DNA of 11,189 nucleotides. Origin: an uncultured Propionibacteriaceae bacterium. Its GTDB lineage: Bacteria > Actinomycetota > Actinomycetes > Propionibacteriales > Propionibacteriaceae. The notes below the pieces were generated by a model, which worked only from the letters and a program-made list of their open reading frames with translations, made no database searches and was not told the DNA's origin. The stretch is taken from NCBI GenBank assembly GCA_937988865.1, contig CALKHV010000041.1, positions 1-11,189 of the forward strand. Reading direction: 5' to 3'. This document shows positions 5,807 through 11,189 of this stretch, one piece after another; position 1 is the first letter of the stretch; every line of letters begins with the position of its first letter. A program made the translations under genes and the position numbers.

Positions 5807-6817
5807 GTGCTCGACCACCTGACAGATCTGGGTGTCGGCGTCACGACCGATGTGGCGACCGCGCTGGCCCACAACTGGCCGTTCCTGCTGGCGAGTGTCG
5901 TGGTGGCCTCCGTCGTGCAGGTGTACGTCAAACCGGACCGGTTGGGCAGCTGGCTTCGGCGACGTACCTGGGCGGCGGTGCTGGGCGCCGTCGCACTGGG
6001 CGCGCTGACGCCGTTCTGTTCCTGTGGTACCACCGCCGTCGTGCTGGGCGCCATGGCCTCCTCGGTCCCGTGGGCGCCGGTGGTGGCGTTCATGGTGTCG
6101 TCGCCGCTGACCAGTCCGCAGGAGTACGTGTGGTCGGTCGGGCTGTTCGGGCCCGCCTTCGCGACCACGTTCTTCGGTGCGGCGATCGCTGTCGGTCTGA
6201 TCGGCGGAGGTGCCGCCTGGTGGCTGGAGCGCCACGGGCTGCTCGCCGGACAGGCCCGCCTGGCGACCCCGACGCCCGACGGTGGCTGCGACACCGGCTG
6301 CCAGACGGACGCCGTCGCCGGCGCGCCGGTCACGAGGCGCGTCGGCGGGACCCGGCAACTGGCCGTCATCGACGCCCGGCCGGACACGGTGGTCGACGCC
6401 GAACCCGCGACCTGGCGTCGGTTCGGCGTGGCCCTGGCCACGAATGGCCGCCGGCTCGCCGTGTACTTGCTGGGTTTCGCCGCCCTGGGGTACCTGGTCA
6501 TCAGGATCCTGCCGACGGGCCTCCTCACCACGTGGCTCGGCGCGGGCAACCCCGTCTGGTCGGTCCCGCTGGCCGCCCTGCTCGGCGTCCCGGTCTACCT
6601 CAACACTGACGCCTCGCTGCCCCTGGTGGCCACCCTCCTGGACGGCGGCATGGCCCCCGGAGCGGGCATCGCGTTCCTCATCACCGGCGCGGGCACCAGC
6701 GTCGGGGCCATCAGCGGCATGCTCGTCATCGCCCGCTGGCGGATCGTCGCGCTGGTCATCGGCACGCTGCTGGTGACTGCCACGGCCGCCGGTTGGCTCG
6801 CGGGGCTGTGGCTCTGA
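5807..6817 (+). CDS. ArsP-family (PF03773-type) permease, first copy
   Basis: 336 aa from GTG at 5807 (GGAG at 5800-5803 is close, 3 nt). It is an integral membrane protein with about eight hydrophobic segments in two halves separated by a soluble linker (~150-210). The family signature TPFCSCGTT contains Cys71 and Cys73, and the second half has the matching LLGVPVYLNTDASLPLV. ArsP proteins export trivalent organoarsenicals, and many relatives have unknown substrates. Unlike the second copy, the linker carries a Cys161-x3-Cys165 motif (GGCDTGCQT), which could bind a soft metal or metalloid. It is transcribed away from the Cys-Cys ArsR, with palindromic sites between them, so arsenic-responsive control is likely. 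It is followed after 64 bp by another arsR promoter. Exact substrate is unknown. Confidence 0.85.
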   Translation: MLDHLTDLGVGVTTDVATALAHNWPFLLASVVVASVVQVYVKPDRLGSWLRRRTWAAVLGAVALGALTPFCSCGTTAVVLGAMASSVPWAPVVAFMVSSPLTSPQEYVWSVGLFGPAFATTFFGAAIAVGLIGGGAAWWLERHGLLAGQARLATPTPDGGCDTGCQTDAVAGAPVTRRVGGTRQLAVIDARPDTVVDAEPATWRRFGVALATNGRRLAVYLLGFAALGYLVIRILPTGLLTTWLGAGNPVWSVPLAALLGVPVYLNTDASLPLVATLLDGGMAPGAGIAFLITGAGTSVGAISGMLVIARWRIVALVIGTLLVTATAAGWLAGLWL

Positions 6818-6846
6818 CGGGGCAGGACGGATGAGGGTCGCCTTGC

Positions 6847-6907
6847 TTGCACAGGCGGCCGCACGGGGGCATAGTTCAGGTGTGGTTGAATCAATTGAGG
6901 CTGAACT
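6847..6907 (+). promoter_or_regulatory. Promoter and operator of the second arsR operon
   Basis: TTGCAC (6847-6852), 17-bp spacer, CATAGT (6870-6875) place the transcript start at about 6882, exactly the GTG chosen for the gene, so a leaderless mRNA is likely. Around it lies an inverted repeat AGTTCAG (6873-6879) / CTGAACT (6901-6907), and between the arms the AT-rich TTGAATCAATTGA (6886-6898), which contains TTGA-A-TCAA and TCAATTGA dyads like ArsR/SmtB sites. Confidence 0.5.
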
Positions 6908-7202
6908 GACGCGGGATGCGGCGACGCTGCTGGCGGTCGCAGCCGACCCGGTGCGGCTGACCCTGCTCAACCGCCTGGCGGCATCCGGCACGCGGTGCGT
7001 GTGCGACCTGCAACTCGATCCGCCGATCCCGGCGAACCTGCTGAGCTACCACCTGCGCATGCTGCGGGAGGCCGGCCTGGTGACCACAGCCCGGCGGGGC
7101 CGATGGGTGGACTACACCCTGGCCGAGGACGCCCTGGAGCGGCTGCACGCCGCCCTGCCGGTGGCCGCGGCTACTCGGGCGGAGTGTGGGTCATGTCGGT
7201 GA
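6882..7202 (+). CDS. arsR: ArsR-family repressor with CxC metalloid site
   Basis: 106 aa from GTG 6882; an ATG at 6831 in frame would add 17 residues but would lie upstream of the promoter proposed here and has a poorly spaced ribosome binding site. The winged helix (AVAADPVRLTLLNRL, helix NLLSYHLRMLREAGLV, wing RWVDYTL) carries the classic ArsR box TRCVCDLQ with Cys39 and Cys41; the third cysteine of the E. coli-type box is replaced by Gln44. A second pair, Cys102 and Cys105, ends the protein (ECGSCR), giving four candidate thiolates for As(III), Sb(III) or Cd/Pb. It is likely the autoregulated repressor of the downstream permease-ArsA operon: its last 10 bp overlap the start of the permease gene. 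Confidence 0.88.
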   Translation: MVESIEAELTRDAATLLAVAADPVRLTLLNRLAASGTRCVCDLQLDPPIPANLLSYHLRMLREAGLVTTARRGRWVDYTLAEDALERLHAALPVAAATRAECGSCR

Positions 7203-8245
7203 CGACCAGGTTGGGACGCCCCGGGCTCCGGCTGAGCCTCGGGGTCGCGGGGGCGTCCGTGGCGTGGGTGGCCTTGTACTGGGTCAACGAGCCGTTCTGG
7301 ACGTGGCTGATCGGCGAGGCCGCTGGGTTGGATCTGGAGTCCCGGCTGGGGTCCGGGGTGTGGTTCTTCTTCTACGACACGATCAAGATCGCGTTGCTGC
7401 TGACCGGGATCATCTTCGTGGTCACGGTCCTGCGGTCGTTCATGAGCGTGGAGCGCACCCGGGCGCTGCTCGGTGGCAAGCGCGAGGGTGTCGGGAACGT
7501 GTTGGCGGCGCTGCTGGGCATCGTGACCCCGTTCTGCTCGTGCAGCGCCGTGCCGGCGTTCATCGGGTTCGTCGCCGCCGGCGTTCCCCTGGGGGTGACG
7601 ATGAGCTTCCTGATCGCGAGCCCGCTGATCAACGAGGTGGCGATCGCGCTGCTGCTGGGCCTGTTCGGCCCCGGCCCCACCCTGCTGTACGTCTCCGCGG
7701 GCGTCAGCATCGCGATCGTCGCCGGCTGGGTGATCGGACGCCTCCGCCTGGAACGCTGGGTGGAACCGTTCGTGTTCGAGACCCGGCTCCGCGGCCAGGT
7801 CATCGACTCGACCGCCCACCTGACGTGGCCCGACCGCGTCCAACTCGGCATCGACGAGGTCGGGACAATCCTGCGCAAGATATGGCCCTACCTGCTGGTC
7901 GGCATCGGCCTCGGCGCGGTCATCCACGGCTGGGCGCCGGAGAACTTCTTCGCCACGTACGCCGGCCGCGACAACCCCTTCGCCGTCCTGATCGCGGTCG
8001 TCGTCGGTGTCCCGCTGTACTCCAACGCCGCCGGCGTCCTGCCTCTGGTCGACGCCCTGCACGACAAGGGCCTCCCGATGGGAACCCTGCTCGCGTTCAT
8101 GATGGCCACGGTCGCCCTCAGCCTGCCCGAGATGATCCTGCTGCGCCGCGTGCTCAAACCGAAACTGATCGCCACCTTCGTTGCCGTGGTCGCCGCCGGG
8201 ATCATCGCGGTGGGCTACCTGTTCAACGCCGTCCTCCCCGTCTGA
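7193..8245 (+). CDS. arsP: ArsP-family permease, second copy
   Basis: 350 aa from ATG 7193, with GGAG (7181-7184) at 8 nt; the open frame runs further upstream only as an artefact of overlap with arsR. The protein has about eight to ten membrane segments. Signature TPFCSCSAVPAFIGFVAAG with Cys115 and Cys117, followed by SFLIASPLINEVA; the second half repeats the theme (VGVPLYSNAAGVLPLV). This is the typical ArsP/DUF318 permease pattern and is closer to the canonical form than the copy at 5807. Known ArsP members export methylarsenite and aromatic arsenicals; some relatives lie beside glutaredoxin-like genes as here. Its place directly ahead of the thiol protein and ArsA makes it the most likely membrane partner of that ATPase, but no such pairing is proven by the sequence. 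Confidence 0.9.
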   Translation: MSVTTRLGRPGLRLSLGVAGASVAWVALYWVNEPFWTWLIGEAAGLDLESRLGSGVWFFFYDTIKIALLLTGIIFVVTVLRSFMSVERTRALLGGKREGVGNVLAALLGIVTPFCSCSAVPAFIGFVAAGVPLGVTMSFLIASPLINEVAIALLLGLFGPGPTLLYVSAGVSIAIVAGWVIGRLRLERWVEPFVFETRLRGQVIDSTAHLTWPDRVQLGIDEVGTILRKIWPYLLVGIGLGAVIHGWAPENFFATYAGRDNPFAVLIAVVVGVPLYSNAAGVLPLVDALHDKGLPMGTLLAFMMATVALSLPEMILLRRVLKPKLIATFVAVVAAGIIAVGYLFNAVLPV

Positions 8246-8290
8246 AACCACCCGAAGCACCACCATCACCCGAAGAAGGAGTCACACACC

Positions 8291-8527
8291 ATGCACATCA
8301 AAGTCCTCGGTCCCGGCTGCGCCAACTGCGTCAACCTGGAGAAGAACACCCGCGCAGCTTTGGCGTCTCTGGGAATGGAGGCCAGCGTCGAGAAGGTCAC
8401 CGACTACGCCGACATCGCCGGCTACGGCATCATGCGCACCCCCGGCCTGGTGGTCGACGAGCAGGTAGTGCTGTCAGGTCGGGTCGCCAAGCCCGCCGAG
8501 ATCGCCCAACTGCTGGCCGGCCGCTGA
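8291..8527 (+). CDS. Small glutaredoxin-like CXXC protein (TM0996/MTH895 type)
   Basis: 78 aa, ATG with AAGGAG (8276-8281) at 9 nt. Thioredoxin fold: strand MHIKVLGPG, active site Cys10-Ala-Asn-Cys13, helix VNLEKNTRAALASLG, a strand-turn with the cis-Pro context MRTPGLVVDEQVVLSG, and a last helix KPAEIAQLL. The family is small and cytoplasmic and is often encoded next to ArsP-type permeases. It may carry or exchange a thiol-bound substrate with the permease CSC motif, or keep its cysteines reduced; both are inference. It lies 45 bp after arsP and 36 bp before arsA, so it is likely cotranscribed. Confidence 0.88.
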   Translation: MHIKVLGPGCANCVNLEKNTRAALASLGMEASVEKVTDYADIAGYGIMRTPGLVVDEQVVLSGRVAKPAEIAQLLAGR

Positions 8528-8563
8528 CCGGCTGACCCCGCGATCGGCTGGAGGGAGTTTGCC

Positions 8564-10333
8564 ATGAAGTTCCTGGAGGACATGCCACGGTTCGTGTTCT
8601 TCACCGGCAAGGGCGGGGTGGGCAAGACGTCGCTGGCGTGCGCGACGGCGGTCCACCTGGCCGGGGCGGGGCGTCGGGTGCTGCTGGTCTCGACCGACCC
8701 CGCCTCCAACGTGGGCCAGGTGTTCGACCAGCCGATCGGGAACCGGGTCACCCCGGTGGTCGGCGTCGAGGGCCTGGACGCGCTGGAGATCGACCCCGAA
8801 TCGGCCGCCGAGCAGTACCGGGAACGGATCCTCGGCCCCGTCCGGGCCGCGCTGCCGGCCAGCGAGATCGCGTCGCTCACCGAACAGTTGTCGGGGTCGT
8901 GCACCACCGAGATCGCATCGTTCAACGAGTTCACCGGCTTCCTGGCCGAGGAGGACTCCCACTACGACCATGTGGTGTTCGACACCGCGCCGACCGGACA
9001 CACCATCCGGTTGCTTCAGCTGCCCGGCGACTGGACCGGCTTCATCGATTCGGGCGGCGACGCGTCCTGCCTGGGGCCGATGTCGGGGCTGGACAAACAC
9101 CGCGACCAGTACGCCCGCGCGCTGGCGGCCCTCACCGACCCCACCACCACCCGGCTGGTGCTGGTGGCCCGGGCGCAGGCCACCTCGCTCGCCGAGGCCG
9201 AGCGCACGGCGTCCGAACTGGCCGGGATCGGGATCCACGCCACCCACCTCGTGGTGAACGCCGTCCTGCCCGCCGACGGCCACCCCGACCCTCTCGCCGC
9301 CGCGACCCGCGCCCGCGAGACGGCCGTGCTCGCCGCCGTCGCGGGCCCGCTCGCCGACCTGCCACAGGACCGGATCCCGCTGAAGACCGTCAACATGGTC
9401 GGCGTGCTCGCCCTGCGCGCACTGCTGTCACCCGAAGACACCGCCGAGGCTCCGACGGACGCCGCCCCACTGCCCGCCGGAGGACTGCCGGGCCTGGACG
9501 CCCTCGTCGACGAACTCGCCGCCATCGGTCACGGGCTGGTGATGTGTGTGGGTAAAGGTGGGGTCGGCAAGACCACCATCGCGGCGGCGCTCGCGGTCGG
9601 GCTGGCCGCACGCGGTCACCGGGTCCACTTGACCACCACCGACCCCGCGGCGCACCTGGACGCCACCGTCACCGAGACCCCCGACCTGCCGTCGTTGACG
9701 CTGTCGCGGGTCGACCCCGCCCAGGCGATCGCCGACTACCGGGCCCACGTGATGGCCACCCAGGGCCAGGGCCTGGACGCCGACGCGCTGGCCGCCCTCG
9801 CCGAGGACCTGCAGAGCCCATGCCACCAGGAGATCGCCGTCTTCCAGCAGTTCTCCTCCCTGGTCGGGCAGGCCCGTCGCCAGTTCGTGGTCATGGACAC
9901 CGCACCCACCGGGCACACCCTGCTACTGATGGACACCACCGGCGCCTACCACCGTGACACCGTCAAGACCATGGCGGCCGGCGTCCGGTTCACCACTCCG
10001 CTGATGCGCCTGCAGGACCCCGACTACACCCGCCTGGTCATGGTGACCCTGCCCGAACCGACCCCGGTGCTGGAGGCGATGGCGTTCCGCGACGACCTCG
10101 CCCGCGCCGGCATCACACCCTGGGCGTGGGTCATCAACCAATCCCTCACCGCCGCCAGGCCGACCGCCCCACTGCTGCTTCGCCGCGCCCGCCTGGAGAC
10201 CGACCCCATCGACACCGTCACGAAGACGGCCGCCCGGGTCGCCGTCGTGCCCGTCCTGCTCGACGAACCCGTGGGCGCCGCCCGACTCCTCGCCCTCACC
10301 GACACCCACACCATGACCGGGAGTACCCCATGA
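8564..10333 (+). CDS. arsA: ArsA, two-domain arsenite-activated ATPase
   Basis: 589 aa, full length for the double-domain type. A1 has the deviant Walker A GKGGVGKTS from Gly15, the signal loop DTAPTGHT (Asp140-His146), and metalloid cysteines Cys113 (SGSCTTEIASF) and Cys169 (ASCLGPM). A2 has GKGGVGKTT from about residue 330, Cys420 (SPCHQEIAVFQ) and DTAPTGHT (Asp445-His451). These match the three cysteines and two histidines that form the As(III)/Sb(III) site in E. coli ArsA, so the protein should be an active metalloid-stimulated ATPase. It sits on the cytoplasmic face and drives a membrane exporter, classically ArsB (or Acr3), neither of which is encoded in this window; ArsP is the only family of exporters nearby. 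The start has GGAGGGAG just upstream. Its stop overlaps the next start (ATGA). Confidence 0.96.
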   Translation: MKFLEDMPRFVFFTGKGGVGKTSLACATAVHLAGAGRRVLLVSTDPASNVGQVFDQPIGNRVTPVVGVEGLDALEIDPESAAEQYRERILGPVRAALPASEIASLTEQLSGSCTTEIASFNEFTGFLAEEDSHYDHVVFDTAPTGHTIRLLQLPGDWTGFIDSGGDASCLGPMSGLDKHRDQYARALAALTDPTTTRLVLVARAQATSLAEAERTASELAGIGIHATHLVVNAVLPADGHPDPLAAATRARETAVLAAVAGPLADLPQDRIPLKTVNMVGVLALRALLSPEDTAEAPTDAAPLPAGGLPGLDALVDELAAIGHGLVMCVGKGGVGKTTIAAALAVGLAARGHRVHLTTTDPAAHLDATVTETPDLPSLTLSRVDPAQAIADYRAHVMATQGQGLDADALAALAEDLQSPCHQEIAVFQQFSSLVGQARRQFVVMDTAPTGHTLLLMDTTGAYHRDTVKTMAAGVRFTTPLMRLQDPDYTRLVMVTLPEPTPVLEAMAFRDDLARAGITPWAWVINQSLTAARPTAPLLLRRARLETDPIDTVTKTAARVAVVPVLLDEPVGAARLLALTDTHTMTGSTP

Positions 10334-10848
10334 CCGACCTCACCATCGCCTGGCAACGCCTCGTGGACGCCGGCCAAACCTGCCCCCGCTGCGGCGACAC
10401 CGGCAGCGAGGTACGCACGGCAGCCGCGACCCTCACCGCGGCCCTCGCCCCCCTGGGCATCACCGTGCGCCTGGCCGAGGCCACCATCAACCTGGCCCAG
10501 TTCGAGCAGGCGCCACTGGAGTCCAACCGCATCCTGATCGCGGGCCGACCCCTCGAGGACTGGCTCGGCGGCGCGACCAGCCAGAGCCCCTGCTGCGACG
10601 TCTGCGGCCCCAACGACTGCCGCACCATCACCGTCGACGACACCACCTACGAAACCGTGCCCGCCGGCCTCATCACCCGCGCCGGCCTCCTCGCCGCGGC
10701 CGAACTGCTCGCCCAGCCCAGCGCGTCACACGACGACCCCACCCAGGAAACCACCGGCACAACTGAGACCTGCTGCGGACCCACCGCCGAACCCACCGAC
10801 CTCCCGAACCGTTCACTGCCGCTGGCAACCAAGGCAGGCTGCTGCTGA
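10330..10848 (+). CDS. Cys-rich DUF2703 protein, ATGA-coupled to arsA
   Basis: 172 aa from ATG 10330, overlapping the arsA stop. The first ~125 residues match the DUF2703 pattern: CPRC (Cys18, Cys21), an FEQAPLESNRILIAGRPLEDWLG segment shared with thioredoxin-like folds, CCDVCGPNDCRT (Cys88, 89, 92, 97), then YETVP and AGLLAAAELL. The C-terminal tail of about 45 residues is Thr/Pro-rich and ends in two more vicinal pairs, Cys148-Cys149 (CCGP) and Cys171-Cys172 at the very C-terminus. Ten cysteines in 172 residues, six of them in adjacent pairs, fit a soft-metalloid binder. E. coli ArsD, the chaperone that hands arsenite to ArsA, also has three vicinal Cys pairs but is unrelated in sequence. 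A role as ArsD substitute is inferred from position and cysteine pattern. Confidence 0.82.
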   Translation: MTDLTIAWQRLVDAGQTCPRCGDTGSEVRTAAATLTAALAPLGITVRLAEATINLAQFEQAPLESNRILIAGRPLEDWLGGATSQSPCCDVCGPNDCRTITVDDTTYETVPAGLITRAGLLAAAELLAQPSASHDDPTQETTGTTETCCGPTAEPTDLPNRSLPLATKAGCC

Positions 10849-10918
10849 GAGGCCTAACCCAGCGAGACCGGTCCGGGAAGGCGTCCCCTGGACGCGGTCG
10901 CAAGCCCATCCCTCACGG

Positions 10919-10968
10919 CGTGGGGAACTCGTGGGGAATGCGTGGGGAACACCCCCACACGTGGGGAA
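10919..10968. repeat. Cluster of four CGTGGGGAA direct repeats
   Basis: Exact copies start at 10919, 10930, 10941 and 10960 (spacing 11, 11 and 19 bp). The first three are one helical turn apart. Copy 3 can also fold with GTGGGG (10942-10947) against CCCCAC (10953-10958). Such clusters are used as iterons, as arm sites for integrase-type recombinases or as regulator sites. No nearby gene decides among these. Confidence 0.65.
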
Positions 10969-11053
10969 CATGCCGGCCAGCCAGAGGAAGCGCTGGCGAC
11001 CTCAGCGACGCATTCGCCCTTGCCAGCAGCACGCCACACGCCCCGGACATAGG

Positions 11054-11084
11054 AAAGGCGAGAGGTTTTCGCCTCCCGCCTTTT
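11054..11084 (+). terminator. Intrinsic terminator after the arsenic operon
   Basis: Stem AAAGGCG-A-GAGG (11054-11065), loop TTTTCG, CCTC-C-CGCC (11072-11080) and then TTTT: an 11-bp stem with one A/C mismatch, followed by a T-rich tail to about 11094. It could work in the opposite direction too, since A-rich sequence lies on the left side. It lies 206 bp beyond the DUF2703 stop. Confidence 0.75.
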
Positions 11085-11132
11085 CGTTCTATTTGCCCTA
11101 GTCAGAGGCACTTTTTGTGCGCGAGAGAGGAG

Positions 11133-11160
11133 TTGAAGCTCTCTTGCGTCAGCCGATAAT
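11133..11160 (+). promoter_or_regulatory. Rightward promoter at the window edge
   Basis: TTGAAG (11133-11138), 16-bp spacer, GATAAT (11155-11160, five of six consensus). An ATG at 11183 with AAGG at 11172-11175 could start the next gene, but only two codons are visible, so no gene is called. Confidence 0.4.
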
Positions 11161-11189
11161 GACCCCCTGACAAGGTATTTTGATGGGCC

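Noticed and set aside
5744..6991. Long minus-strand open frame continuous with the small arsR (would make a 541-residue protein)
   Set aside because: It is low-complexity Arg/Gly/Asp/Pro-rich sequence antisense to a clear membrane permease, and the ArsR homology begins just after the ATG at 5743, where the promoter and palindrome lie.
7112..8269. 385-codon minus-strand frame over the second permease
   Set aside because: It is rich in Asp, Gln, Arg and Gly with no domain and is a mirror of third-position G/C bias in the plus-strand permease gene.
10919..10968. CRISPR array
   Set aside because: The repeat unit is only 9 bp, spacers are 2-10 bp and there are no cas genes.
10854..11111. 85-codon minus-strand frame over the CGTGGGGAA repeats and terminator
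   Set aside because: Its ATG is beyond the terminator stem and the frame runs through the hairpin and repeats; no family similarity is visible.
11108..11120. GCAC-TTTTT-GTGC hairpin as a second terminator
   Set aside because: The stem is only 4 bp with no following T-run, and the strong terminator is just upstream.

Overview
This is a high-GC window from an actinobacterium-like genome. The evidence is strong G/C third-position use, GTG starts, near-leaderless promoters, and single-cysteine arsenate reductase domains of the type that use mycothiol. The whole middle (about 1.06 to 10.85 kb) is one arsenic resistance island. No transposase, integrase, tRNA or rRNA gene is visible. The species cannot be named from the sequence.

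Layout. (1) Positions 1-529, minus strand: a truncated nuclease-fold/winged-helix regulator of a type common in actinobacteria, with a nested dyad-symmetric repeat over its start. (2) 530-1060: no convincing gene, one clean hairpin. (3) 2943 down to 1061, minus strand: an operon of an ArsR-arsenate-reductase-fold fusion regulator, then ATGA-coupled arsC, then a DinB-fold protein. (4) 3124-5265, plus strand, divergent from (3): a three-part fusion of CoA-disulfide-reductase-like flavoprotein, rhodanese and ArsC-like domain. (5) 5743-5366, minus strand: a small ArsR with an N-terminal Cys-Cys pair, whose start codon lies in a perfect 16-bp palindrome. (6) 5807-6817, plus strand: an ArsP-family permease. 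(7) 6882-10848, plus strand: an apparent operon of a CxC-type ArsR (probably leaderless), a second ArsP-family permease, a small CXXC glutaredoxin-like protein, a full two-domain ArsA ATPase and, ATGA-coupled to it, a DUF2703 protein with ten cysteines. (8) 10849-11189: four copies of a 9-bp motif, a strong intrinsic terminator and a rightward promoter.

How it may work together. Arsenate would be reduced by the stand-alone ArsC and possibly by the ArsC-like domain on the flavoprotein-rhodanese chain. The product arsenite (or an organoarsenical or thiol conjugate) would leave through the ArsP-type permeases. ArsA is present but neither ArsB nor Acr3 is encoded in the window, and no ArsD is seen. 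The Cys-rich DUF2703 protein sits exactly where a metallochaperone for ArsA would be expected. Three ArsR-type regulators with three different cysteine layouts control, or sit beside, the three transcription units.

The points that most deserve attention are the triple fusion, the ArsA-DUF2703 pairing with ArsP permeases instead of ArsB/Acr3, and the set of clear operator-like repeats at each divergent or regulator promoter.
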